This document shows positions 1 through 7,972 of a stretch of 64,000 nucleotides of DNA, in pieces. Origin of the DNA: a virus; IMG/VR virus record IMGVR_UViG_3300033145_000692, positions 36,908 to 100,907 of that record. One strand, given 5' to 3'. A program made the position numbers and the translations under genes. Below the pieces are notes generated by a model. It saw only the letters and a program-made list of their open reading frames with translations. It was not told where the DNA came from and made no database searches. Positions within the stretch are counted from its first letter, which is position 1; each line of letters starts with the position of its first letter.

Positions 1-811
1 ACCGGAAGGGACTCTCGCCGCTGCTTCTGAATTCATATTCTGGTGCATGTTTCTTGATATCCTTTTTGATCTCAGCATCACTCAGGTAACCTGCTGCCCA
101 TGCCATCAGACGAGGTGGGAGCCCATTGATACCAGCGTTCAACATCACCGCTGCCATCTTACTCAACTGCGCTTTGGTTTTCTTATACCGAAACTTTCTG
201 GTGACAGGTACCCCACGGCGGGTCTTTTTTCCAGCCTTCTTCTCCTTGAACTTGATGATCTTATCAGCGGCGGCAACTTGCTTGTCTTCTGGTAGCTGAC
301 AGATCGCTTCGATATTCACTGCCGACAACAAGCCAAGTGCTGCCTTTATCTGCACCTTCTCAGGAAGCTTCAATAGACGAAGACGGATATGAACCCATCT
401 GGTTGGTCTCTTCAACTCCTTTGAAGCTGAACGAAGTGGTACCCCCTCTGGATAGAGTGCCTCGACTGCCTTTGCTTCCTCAAGCATGTTGAGGTCTTTA
501 CGCTCCAGATTCTCAGTGAGGTTGAGCAGTCTCGCCTGGTGCTCATCCAAACCTTTGAAGACAATCGCTGGAATAGTTTCCCACCTCAACAAGGACTCTA
601 CCGCTTTGAATCGCCGGTGCCCAGCCAACAATCTGAATCGCCCTTCCCACGGTTGGACGGCTATGGGGAACTGCAAACCGATCTCTTTGATTGAGTCTGC
701 CAGTTCAATAATTGACTGAATCGTGAAAGCACCTCGACAGTTGAAACGCTCATCATATAGGATATCCTCAAGAGGAATCTCATAGGCATCATACTGTTCA
801 AGGCGCTTCAT
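1..811 (-). CDS. ParB/Spo0J-like protein (3' end outside window)
   Basis: The reading frame starts at ATG 811-809 and stays open to position 1, so only the first 270 residues are visible. Residues 60-75 contain the ParB box with LLAGHRRFKAV, and 98-108 the second box TENLERKDLN; both are hallmarks of the ParB/RepB N-terminal nuclease/CTPase fold. A predicted helical DNA-binding region follows. Known members bind DNA sites for plasmid partition or regulate transcription; in phages they often act as partition or nuclease proteins. The start lies 2 bases after the stop of the upstream gene, so the two are probably co-translated. A second ParB-like gene lies at 9816-10697. The family is fairly certain; the role in this phage is not. 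Confidence 0.8.
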   Translation of the reverse strand, partial: MKRLEQYDAYEIPLEDILYDERFNCRGAFTIQSIIELADSIKEIGLQFPIAVQPWEGRFRLLAGHRRFKAVESLLRWETIPAIVFKGLDEHQARLLNLTENLERKDLNMLEEAKAVEALYPEGVPLRSASKELKRPTRWVHIRLRLLKLPEKVQIKAALGLLSAVNIEAICQLPEDKQVAAADKIIKFKEKKAGKKTRRGVPVTRKFRYKKTKAQLSKMAAVMLNAGINGLPPRLMAWAAGYLSDAEIKKDIKKHAPEYEFRSSGESPFR

Positions 812-813
812 GT

Positions 814-1437
814 CTACGTCCACATATACTGTCTCACGGCAGCCAGACGTTGGAGCATCTCATCAGACTGATCCTCCATATTCTGTTCCAACTCACTGGC
901 TTCCTTTGTCAACGCGCGGTACTTGTCTTCCTGTCCATCTGTTTCAAAATGGAAGACCATCTGTCGGAGATTATTTTGAGGAGGATCAAGTTCCCTATGG
1001 TCGATCAAAGGTGAACACTCGCGGATGAGTTTCCAGATATTGTTGGTGGCTTCCTGGTACTCTTTCTGGTAGGTGATGTTCCACCAGTCCCAGATTTCCT
1101 TCATCTCATCCATGACATACTTGCCACCAATCTTCTTGGGACCTTCCTCACCAAACCAGAGGACATGTCCAGGTGAGCATTCATTCTCAATGAACTGCCC
1201 AAGAATCTCCATTGACATGTGCAGCAGAAGTTCCCGGCGATCACACCAAGAATGACAAAGCGTTCGTGGCTTGACCGTGGAGTATCTGTTCCAACAGAAA
1301 TTCTTTACCCACTGCCATATCGGACCAAGTCTGTAATCGTATGGAATCCGATAGTACACATCCATGACCTTGTCTTCTAAGGTCTCAGTCATCTGTCTAA
1401 CCTTGGTCTTAATCACGTCAATCTCCAAAAAAATCAT
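814..1437 (-). CDS. conserved phage hypothetical protein, 207 aa
   Basis: I do not recognise a function. The protein is rich in Trp, Cys and charged residues in its first half (segment YDYRLGPIWQWVKNFCWNRY near residues 35-55) and ends in a probable coiled coil. ATG 1437 is chosen because GGAG sits 7 bases upstream. An almost identical copy of that ribosome-binding segment lies 18 bases inside the gene in front of a GTG (about 1419), so translation could begin at either. The gene is immediately upstream of the ParB-like gene, and downstream of a tRNA and a PQ-loop gene. Confidence 0.7.
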   Translation of the reverse strand: MIFLEIDVIKTKVRQMTETLEDKVMDVYYRIPYDYRLGPIWQWVKNFCWNRYSTVKPRTLCHSWCDRRELLLHMSMEILGQFIENECSPGHVLWFGEEGPKKIGGKYVMDEMKEIWDWWNITYQKEYQEATNNIWKLIRECSPLIDHRELDPPQNNLRQMVFHFETDGQEDKYRALTKEASELEQNMEDQSDEMLQRLAAVRQYMWT

Positions 1438-1468
1438 GTCAATCTCCAAAGTGTTGTGTTACACAAGC

Positions 1469-1540
1469 TGTAGTGGCAGGACTTGAACCTGCAACCCTCT
1501 CCTTAACAGGGAGTTGCTCTACCAATTGAGCTACACTACA
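1469..1540 (-). tRNA. tRNA-Asn (GTT)
   Basis: A 72-base cloverleaf can be drawn by hand. It has a perfect 7-bp acceptor stem TGTAGTG/CACTACA, D-stem GCTC/GAGC, an anticodon loop CTGTTAA with anticodon GTT and T33, and T-arm GCAGG-TTCAAGT-CCTGC. The base pair at the foot of the anticodon stem is A-A. CCA is not encoded. The 5' end overlaps the last 10 bases of the PQ-loop gene. Confidence 0.9.
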
Positions 1541-1800
1541 ATAGTTCTCCTCGGAAACGCCCAATACCTGAGCATCACCGAGATGCAGATCAGGTTGAGG
1601 ATGTAGTTCGTCAACAACCATGGCACCGCTCCAAACTCTCCGATGGTGGCTATAACGTAGCAAACCTCACCGGTGAACCAGAGCAACAACGTCCAGATGG
1701 ATAGACCACGTGCGTGTCCTTGGCAGTAGCATTGGACAGCTTGTGGCATCCCACTAAAGGCTAAACACAGAGAACCTATCCATCCGATCGCTGTTATCAC
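1531..1800 (-). CDS. PQ-loop (SemiSWEET-like) small membrane protein
   Basis: The 89-residue product has three hydrophobic segments (about 4-22, 34-52, 58-78). A Pro-Gln pair lies in the first one (FSGMPQAVQCY), followed by the GLSIWTLLLW segment. This is the layout of a single PQ-loop repeat, as in bacterial SemiSWEET sugar transporters, which work as homodimers. Translation starts at GTG 1800, with AGGAGAG 6-7 bases upstream, immediately after the 58-aa gene (stop 1803). Transport of a sugar or another small solute is possible but not shown. Phages rarely carry such genes. Its 3' end runs into the tRNA-Asn gene. Confidence 0.65.
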   Translation of the reverse strand: MITAIGWIGSLCLAFSGMPQAVQCYCQGHARGLSIWTLLLWFTGEVCYVIATIGEFGAVPWLLTNYILNLICISVMLRYWAFPRRTIVV

Positions 1801-1802
1801 AA

Positions 1803-1979
1803 CTACTCTCCTAAGGTGATCGGTTCGTCACCGGGTTGCTTGCGAAGGTCTTCCGCAAAGGAATGAGCACTTCGACACACTGGTGTGCCTGACACCTTTC
1901 CTGGGTTATCACGATGAGTCTCAGTAGACCCACCATACATGTCGTCAAAGTCGAGTTTCTTGTCGCCGTCATCAGCCAT
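1803..1979 (-). CDS. small acidic hypothetical protein, 58 aa
   Basis: ATG 1979 lies 2 bases after the stop of the phosphoesterase gene and is preceded by GAGG. The 58-codon frame ends at TAG 1803 just before the GTG of the PQ-loop gene. The product (starting MADDGDKKLDFDDMYGG) is hydrophilic and acidic with no recognisable domain. The tight fit between two genes and a proper ribosome-binding site are the only support. Confidence 0.6.
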   Translation of the reverse strand: MADDGDKKLDFDDMYGGSTETHRDNPGKVSGTPVCRSAHSFAEDLRKQPGDEPITLGE

Positions 1980-1981
1980 GG

Positions 1982-3289
1982 TTATACCTCAATCAGGTAA
2001 CGTTGTGGTCCAAGAGCTTCCCGTTCCGCATCCTTTAGTCGGATGTCCATTCGCCAGGTGATACCGTACTTTGGGTTTACACCGTGACACCACTGGAATG
2101 GGTCCGAGTAAGCAGACAAGCTTTCGTAGGCGTATGCATCCGTTGCCAACCATGGTCCATTCATGATCATTTCGGTGTCAAGACTTCCAACCATACCCTT
2201 TTGATGGAAGTGCCCAACACAATAGTAGCGAATGCGTGGACCCTCCTGTAACGGGGCAAGACCTTGCAGTCTCATCTGACGCCGCTGGAGCCCATACCAT
2301 GGAATTCCGAGCGCGGAACGGATATCATCGCCGTGTGTGATGTTGAAGCCGACGCCATTGATATCGAGATTGACACTGAAGCTGTTCGGAATCAGGAAAT
2401 TGACATTCTCGATGTCCTCACAGTAGATGGAAGCAAACTTGGCAACCAGGAAATCCCAATTGTTCTGAGCCCCATGGTAGTCCTTCTTTTGTGAACGTCT
2501 GCCGTGGTTACCTGGGACATAAACTACGTTGACAACCGGGAAGTGCGCCGCCAGGTCACGGTACATCAGGGAGTGTAGCTTACCAATTGCAAGGCAGTTT
2601 TGCATCATGTTCCGGTAGTAGGAACGTTCGGCGGCTCCGTGAATCTCGCCACTGGTGAAATCACCATAAGCCAACACGTTCAACACTGGGAAACTGAACC
2701 GGCTTGACAATGTGTCCTGTGTCCATTGGATCGTCGAGTCGACAAGACGCTCAGCACGACAACAACTGATCGGAAAATCATACCGCTCCAATCCACCACA
2801 TTCGGTCGGATCAACTATCTGATCGTGGTGACCATCAGAGAGATGGAGTACAACATGTTCTTCAATCAAACCTGCCTTTTTGGTGTACTTCCGCGCCATG
2901 GGAAGTGGTTTGATCGGAATGACCTTGTCAGTCAAGACCTCAGCCATCGAAGTGAAAAGTCCCTCAGTCTTCGCATTGGACTTAGCTTGCTTCCTCGCAC
3001 GGTTTCGTTCGTCTGTCAGGTGAACGACTTTACCTTCCAACTCTTGTATGCGTCTGTCGGTGGGATCGTGATCCTTGGCAGGTTTGTGCTGTCCACCAGC
3101 TTGTTTAGGTGCCGGGGCACCATTGGGCCATTCAATATCTTTGTAAAGCCGTCCCGTAGCAATGTCACTGACGAGAGACCGACTGATGCCATACCTCTTG
3201 GCAATACCAGTCTGTTTCATCCCATTAGTAATTTCTTTCTTAACTTCCATGGCTAGACTATCCGAAAGTATCCGTTTGTTTTTGTCCAT
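1982..3289 (-). CDS. calcineurin-like metallophosphoesterase with N-terminal HTH
   Basis: The 435-residue protein has two parts. Residues about 5-55 form a helix-turn-helix (AKRYGISRSLVSDIATGRLY) of the kind found at the C-terminus of phage HNH endonucleases. Residues about 145-430 carry the metallophosphoesterase motifs in order: LSDGHHD, YGDFTSGE, VPGNHGRR, THGDD and VGHFHQKG. These would bind two metal ions and hydrolyse a phosphodiester; such enzymes act on DNA ends, RNA or nucleotides. The start at 3289 has GGAGG 7 bases upstream and is preferred over an in-frame upstream ATG at 3325. A linker rich in Lys and Pro joins the parts. The substrate is unknown; DNA is likely given the HTH. Confidence 0.82.
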   Translation of the reverse strand: MDKNKRILSDSLAMEVKKEITNGMKQTGIAKRYGISRSLVSDIATGRLYKDIEWPNGAPAPKQAGGQHKPAKDHDPTDRRIQELEGKVVHLTDERNRARKQAKSNAKTEGLFTSMAEVLTDKVIPIKPLPMARKYTKKAGLIEEHVVLHLSDGHHDQIVDPTECGGLERYDFPISCCRAERLVDSTIQWTQDTLSSRFSFPVLNVLAYGDFTSGEIHGAAERSYYRNMMQNCLAIGKLHSLMYRDLAAHFPVVNVVYVPGNHGRRSQKKDYHGAQNNWDFLVAKFASIYCEDIENVNFLIPNSFSVNLDINGVGFNITHGDDIRSALGIPWYGLQRRQMRLQGLAPLQEGPRIRYYCVGHFHQKGMVGSLDTEMIMNGPWLATDAYAYESLSAYSDPFQWCHGVNPKYGITWRMDIRLKDAEREALGPQRYLIEV

Positions 3290-3306
3290 GTTTCGTCCTC
3301 CGTTAA

Positions 3307-3337
3307 GACAGCCCATAGGATTCACCTACAGGCTGTC
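3307..3337 (-). promoter_or_regulatory. intergenic hairpin
   Basis: GACAGCC and GGCTGTC pair across an inner TAGG/CCTA stem, between the stop of the protease gene and the ribosome-binding site of the phosphoesterase gene. No run of T follows on the minus strand, so it may be an RNA processing or stability element rather than a terminator. Confidence 0.4.
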
Positions 3338-3354
3338 GGTGTCATTGTCGTTTG

Positions 3355-4446
3355 TCAAATTGATGGGAGATGGTCGTATACCGGCCCTGATTGGATTTCG
3401 ATCTCAATAATCCCGCTTTCAATAGGGTCAATCACCTCGATGATATTCCCGTCAGCGTCTCGGATGATTACCGTCCCGTCATCTTCGATTGTGATGTTCT
3501 CAGTGTCGTCGATTACAGGTGGGTCAAGCGGTGGCATAGGTGGTGCTATGGTAGGAATCTCTTGCAACACAACACCAAGCAAATCCTGAATCATTTCGAG
3601 AAGCTCATCCAAATCCACTTCGATAATCACCACCTCAGGCTCAGGGGGTAGTTCACCCCATACCTCATCTAGGTCTCCGGTGTCACGATCCTCAACAATG
3701 CGGTTGTACATGTCACCACGCCACGGAACGATCTTGTCTGGTAGAGGTACTTCACGGTCGAACGCCCACATGCAATCATGAATCTTCGACCAATGGTAGA
3801 TGGCTCGCGTTGTCTCAATTACAGTAAGGCGAGGAGCACTACCCATAACCAGAAGTCCCACAATGTCATAGGTATCCTCGTCTACAACGGGACCTCCGGA
3901 GCAACCAGGGTAAGCCGTGATGTCGACGTTGTCGAGCCAACGGGGTACGAGTACCATACGAGAATCGTTAAACAGGCGATCTACAAAGGAAACTTGCCCG
4001 AAGGACACCAGACGTTCATTCAATTTATCAAAAGGTGTCCCACAGTGAACCACCCTTTGACCAACCTTTATCTGATTGAAGCCTCGATAGAACCTGGTGG
4101 TACCATCAAATTCACCGCCGCTGACCACTTCCAACAATGCACAATCGGCTGCAAGCATCTCATCACTTGATCTAAGTACACGGGCAACAGCACGTTTATC
4201 CCCTTGGATCACGTCGATGTCACTGAAGGTACCATTGCGATTCATGAAGGTATTGGCTACATGAGCAGCAGTCCAGATGAAAGTAGTCACCCGGTCCCCA
4301 TCCGTTCGGGTAAAGAGTACCCCGGAGCCGTGTCCACTCCCATCAGTGAGAACGACCGTATTCTCCTGCAACTGTTCTGGGGCAGTTAGTTCTGCAAAGC
4401 ACGGCGTGCTCGCGAACATCAGTATCAAGACAAACAAGTACTTCAT
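3355..4446 (-). CDS. secreted trypsin-like serine protease
   Basis: Residues 1-18 form a Sec signal peptide (MKYLFVLILMFASTPCFA). The chymotrypsin-fold triad is complete: His62 in WTAAHV, Asp101 in AADCALLEV and Ser183 in GCSGGPVV. The C-terminal 130 residues are an acidic, Pro- and Ile-rich tail with TIEDDGTVIIRDADGNIIEV, perhaps a binding region. ATG 4446 is chosen because GGAG precedes it; an ATG four codons earlier lacks such a site. A phage-encoded exported protease could modify host surface or envelope proteins or process virion proteins; neither can be decided. A degenerate relative lies at 53953-54636. Confidence 0.8.
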   Translation of the reverse strand: MKYLFVLILMFASTPCFAELTAPEQLQENTVVLTDGSGHGSGVLFTRTDGDRVTTFIWTAAHVANTFMNRNGTFSDIDVIQGDKRAVARVLRSSDEMLAADCALLEVVSGGEFDGTTRFYRGFNQIKVGQRVVHCGTPFDKLNERLVSFGQVSFVDRLFNDSRMVLVPRWLDNVDITAYPGCSGGPVVDEDTYDIVGLLVMGSAPRLTVIETTRAIYHWSKIHDCMWAFDREVPLPDKIVPWRGDMYNRIVEDRDTGDLDEVWGELPPEPEVVIIEVDLDELLEMIQDLLGVVLQEIPTIAPPMPPLDPPVIDDTENITIEDDGTVIIRDADGNIIEVIDPIESGIIEIEIQSGPVYDHLPSI

Positions 4447-4465
4447 CGTGTTCTCCATTGGAAGT

Positions 4466-4774
4466 TTAGTATGTGTCCCAATCAATGGTTTCAAGTGGGA
4501 CGTCCAAGTCGATCTCGACATCGAGATCAGAATCATCAAGTGATGGAAAGTACTCTAGAAAACTTTCGGCTACGATGTAAACCATCACTTCCACATCTCT
4601 CTCGCTGATGGCTTCGATGATGGCAATGTTGTCATACTGCTCGTATGCCATAGCGTACTCATCGAAGCCTTCCAAACCAACATTCAACGCCTTCCGTAGT
4701 TGGGTGTAGGGGTTGTCAAGTTGTGAAATCCACTCTTGACTGAACGTCAAATAGAGTCGTATCCTTGACATCAT
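4466..4774 (-). CDS. acidic hypothetical protein, 102 aa
   Basis: The start ATG overlaps the stop codon of the helicase gene (ATGA), and GGGGAAG precedes it. The product is strongly acidic toward its C-terminus (DDSDLDVEIDLDVPLETIDW). No domain is recognised. Coupling to the helicase gene suggests a related role, but nothing more can be said. Confidence 0.65.
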   Translation of the reverse strand: MMSRIRLYLTFSQEWISQLDNPYTQLRKALNVGLEGFDEYAMAYEQYDNIAIIEAISERDVEVMVYIVAESFLEYFPSLDDSDLDVEIDLDVPLETIDWDTY

Positions 4775-7764
4775 GTTACTTCCCCTTCCATACCAGTTTC
4801 CCAATCAATGCCACTAGTGATCTTACCCATGGTCATCAATTCGAGCTTACGGTTTTCCCTGATGATGTCGACCACACGTTCATCTGTTGGCAGATGGATG
4901 AGGTCGACGATAACACACCCAAGATTTTCATCCATACCCTTACGGTGAATCCTGTCTTCACTTTGGACACGGTACTCACCTTTGAACGAATTCGACCAAT
5001 AGACTGCCATCCGTGCCTCGCATAAGGTCAGAGACATACCACCCGATTCTGGATGGGCAACAAAAGCGACTCTCGGATTGTTCTCCAAATCACCCCAGAA
5101 ATCTAGAGCTTCCACCTCGGTGATGGTGGTTCCGTCCTCCAATGTTACTTGGAAACCACGTCCATCACATCTCACTACTGCCCAGCCATCATTATGGCAG
5201 ATGCGGACACAGCGATCAACACTCCCTGTGAAACCTGCAAAGATCACGATCCTTCCAGTCTCTTCACACTCCTCAAGAAGACTTCGGAGAGCGGGTTCCT
5301 TCGGGCAGGCTACTTCTCTGATGATCCGTTTGGTCTTCTTCATCTGTCCAGAGCCTTTACACTTTGGACATTTGACCCGCCTCTTCTCCAGCTTCGATAC
5401 CAACTCCTCGGACAGCAAGCTGATATCCTGGTAGACCTTGTGCTCAATCTCAGGATTGAACCATTCGTCAACCTCCCCGCAAGCATTCTCACAATGGTTG
5501 CAGGCTTTGGTACCATCCTCAATGTCACGGTACTGGAATCCGTCGGACAACTCCCTGAGAAGAGTCATGCCGATCATGGCGTTCTGCGCCGACTCGATGA
5601 TAGTCTTGCCGACCCTCAGTAGTGAAGCCTTGGGCTTGCACATCACCTTCCGGTAACGCTTATCTGGGAGTGTGAGGCAATCCTTCTTATGCTTGATCAG
5701 TGCAAGACCCTTGAGCCTCTCGAACATGTAGGCGACTTCGTTCTTAGTTGGCACGAACTTGTGGTACTCATAGTTGTCATCAGATAGTGCAAGCATCGGA
5801 TCAGGATCATGTGGACCATCTTCATAGAGGTCCCCACATGTGTTGCACTTATCATCGTTGTCCCGCCAACCATAAGTCTTCCAAAAGGTGCCAGTATCGA
5901 AAGTCTTTTGGACTTGGAAGGCAAGTCTCTTCTCTAGGGCTTTCACACTACCCTCTTTCAAATAACCTGGCCAAGCAATCTCGGCTTGACTCCACCAATC
6001 AGTCGGACGTTTTGGGGATGGCGTCCCAGACATGAGGATTACGTATCCGCTCCACATGTACTTGGAGCGAATCAAATCGGCTAGCATCAGAGCCGCCTTT
6101 GACCTCTGACTGGATGGAGTCTTACATCGTGAAGACTCATCGAAGATGACGCCATTTGGTACCGGATCACCTGGACTCCTCTCGTCCATGATTCTCACGA
6201 GTCGCTCGTAAGTCATGAAATCAACAGTGGCACAGGTTTCGTCAAAACCCCACTTCTTGAACTCGCGTTGGATGTTCGGAAGGGATGTCTTCGGACCCAC
6301 CCAATACCAGTGTGGGACGTTGGCTCGCTCGATCACTTCCTGTGCAGATAGGGTGTTGTGAGTCACAATGAACTCATCCGTGACATACAACTGATTGTCT
6401 GCTTCAACGGCGATACAGATACACTCCTCTTCGCCTATTGACTCGACAGTCGTGATGGCGCGCGTCGGTTCATACTTTGTGGGTACCACATACGTATCCA
6501 GCTTCCGGCTCAACTTGAAAGGTTGAATTGAAGAGTGGAATGAAGCAATGATGGTGTACGCCAACCGACCCTTCAACTTTTTACCTTTGTAGGTATACGT
6601 TGGGATTTTCTCAGTGGTGTTACAGGTTCCACCAAGGGATTGAACGAGTGTCACAAACACATCGCGTAGCTCGGGCGCAGTTGTTGAGAATTCAACGCAA
6701 CCGGATTTTGGTGCATGTCCATCCGAATCACATAACCCTTGTAAAAGTTCAATACGTTTCTGAACTGTATTGAACAAATACCCATCAGGTAGAAACTTTT
6801 CAAATGACCGGCAACCCTTCAAACCAGATCGCTTGATGAAATTGTTGACTGTAACGTCCTTGATACCATAAGTCATACAACGATACCATCTGAGGGGGGT
6901 ATCCATCAATAAGTTCAGGCGCTTAACAGTCTCGTCATCTGGTATCGAAACTCTCATTGGTGCTGATTGAGTCAAACATCCGTTACCTAAAATATATCCC
7001 AACAGATATGGTGGAATCTCAGAAGGGACATCACCATACTCGACAGGAACAACCATCGGAATGTAATGTTTGTTGTGCCCGCATGGTTGTTGAAGCCCTC
7101 GTGAAATAATTTCCTGTAATTCCAAAGTCTCATAAGGTAGACCTCGAAACTTTCGACTCGTTGTCCGAACATTCCAGAGGTGGTCTCCACCACAGACTGT
7201 TGATGAACCATCAGTAAAAGTCACACGGAACATTTCCATTTTACCACGAGGAAACACACCTTTAACCCGGGTCGTACCACCATCTGGATTGATAACCTCA
7301 TCACCAACTTTTACGTCACCAAATGTAGTCCAACCGGTGGGAGTAGCTATTTTAGTGTATTTACACTGAGCCTTGCCGGTGCCCATTTCGGCGCCAAAAA
7401 TCTGGAAATGGTAGGTCAGACCGTGATCGGTCATGTCCTTCTGGTGTTCCATCAATGGGCGCTCATACGAGTGGTGTTCAAGTGGTCGGTCAAACCATTC
7501 AAAGACATTCTCGCCCATCAGATAGTGGAGATTGAACTGATTCCTGAAGCTGTCATCAATCGACCAAATCTTCTTTGGTTTCTTATCATAGCCATGCCAC
7601 TTGGCACCAGCGAATGCCTTAATCTCATCCTTAAAGGCGAACGCCGACTTCAAGAAGAAGATTCGATCGTCCTTGAACTCCAAGGTTGCAGGGCTGCGAA
7701 GTTTGGTACCCTTCTCAGTTCGGTATTCAAGCTTGCATTGTATGATCTTTCTCTCTTCAGACAT
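4771..7764 (-). CDS. SNF2-type helicase, intein-containing precursor
   Basis: The precursor is 997 residues. Residues about 25-90 look like a HARP-type domain (FKDEIKAFAGAKWHGYDKK). The ATPase core follows: motif I at MGTGKAQ, interrupted by an intein (residues 134-470), then FDESSRCK (motif II), LMSGTPSPKR (motif III) and, in the second lobe, QSEDRIHRKG (motif VI). Two Cys-rich inserts (CNTCGD; CNHCENACGE with CPKCKGSG) may bind zinc. SNF2 proteins translocate on duplex DNA and may remodel forks or displace proteins. ATG 7764 is chosen over 7803 because GGGGA lies 8-9 bases upstream. The spliced protein would be about 660 residues and would read GTGKAQT at the ATP-binding loop. Confidence 0.88.
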   Translation of the reverse strand: MSEERKIIQCKLEYRTEKGTKLRSPATLEFKDDRIFFLKSAFAFKDEIKAFAGAKWHGYDKKPKKIWSIDDSFRNQFNLHYLMGENVFEWFDRPLEHHSYERPLMEHQKDMTDHGLTYHFQIFGAEMGTGKAQCKYTKIATPTGWTTFGDVKVGDEVINPDGGTTRVKGVFPRGKMEMFRVTFTDGSSTVCGGDHLWNVRTTSRKFRGLPYETLELQEIISRGLQQPCGHNKHYIPMVVPVEYGDVPSEIPPYLLGYILGNGCLTQSAPMRVSIPDDETVKRLNLLMDTPLRWYRCMTYGIKDVTVNNFIKRSGLKGCRSFEKFLPDGYLFNTVQKRIELLQGLCDSDGHAPKSGCVEFSTTAPELRDVFVTLVQSLGGTCNTTEKIPTYTYKGKKLKGRLAYTIIASFHSSIQPFKLSRKLDTYVVPTKYEPTRAITTVESIGEEECICIAVEADNQLYVTDEFIVTHNTLSAQEVIERANVPHWYWVGPKTSLPNIQREFKKWGFDETCATVDFMTYERLVRIMDERSPGDPVPNGVIFDESSRCKTPSSQRSKAALMLADLIRSKYMWSGYVILMSGTPSPKRPTDWWSQAEIAWPGYLKEGSVKALEKRLAFQVQKTFDTGTFWKTYGWRDNDDKCNTCGDLYEDGPHDPDPMLALSDDNYEYHKFVPTKNEVAYMFERLKGLALIKHKKDCLTLPDKRYRKVMCKPKASLLRVGKTIIESAQNAMIGMTLLRELSDGFQYRDIEDGTKACNHCENACGEVDEWFNPEIEHKVYQDISLLSEELVSKLEKRRVKCPKCKGSGQMKKTKRIIREVACPKEPALRSLLEECEETGRIVIFAGFTGSVDRCVRICHNDGWAVVRCDGRGFQVTLEDGTTITEVEALDFWGDLENNPRVAFVAHPESGGMSLTLCEARMAVYWSNSFKGEYRVQSEDRIHRKGMDENLGCVIVDLIHLPTDERVVDIIRENRKLELMTMGKITSGIDWETGMEGEVT
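6355..7365 (-). mobile_element. intein with LAGLIDADG endonuclease domain
   Basis: A 337-residue intein starts at Cys (codon 7365-7363) and ends with His-Asn before a Thr (VTHN|T). Splicing blocks are visible: an N-terminal block CKYTKIATPTGW...VKVGDEV, block B around CGGDHLWNV, and the C-terminal VEADNQLYVTDEFIVTHN. Two LAGLIDADG-like helices follow the expected spacing: LLGYILGNGC and LLQGLCDSDG. The first has Asn where the catalytic Asp normally stands, so cleavage may be lost while splicing remains. Insertion at the ATP-binding loop of a helicase is a classic intein site. Confidence 0.92.
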
Positions 7765-7972
7765 TTTTCTTTCCCCAGATAACTTGATGCCAAATTCTCT
7801 CATGCAAGAAGAAGAAGCCGACCTTAAACGCGAAACAGATGCTTGTCAATTCGATGCTTGTCTTCACACTGTCTGTGTATATGTAAGTAATGAGAAGTGT
7901 TAGAACGAATGAGAACGATTCCCAAGTGAAGCCTTTGAAGACTGAGCGGTGTATACAACTACTGTCTCTCAC
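7757..7972 (-). CDS. DUF2061-like small membrane protein
   Basis: The 71-residue product matches my memory of the DUF2061 pattern: a Lys-rich N-terminus, two hydrophobic helices and the ending FFLHERIWHQVIWG. It starts at GTG 7972 inside the stop of the upstream gene (GTGA), with GGAGG 7 bases before it, and overlaps the helicase start by 8 bases. The function of the family is unknown. The gene is easily missed because it begins with GTG. Confidence 0.7.
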   Translation of the reverse strand: MRDSSCIHRSVFKGFTWESFSFVLTLLITYIYTDSVKTSIELTSICFAFKVGFFFLHERIWHQVIWGKKNV

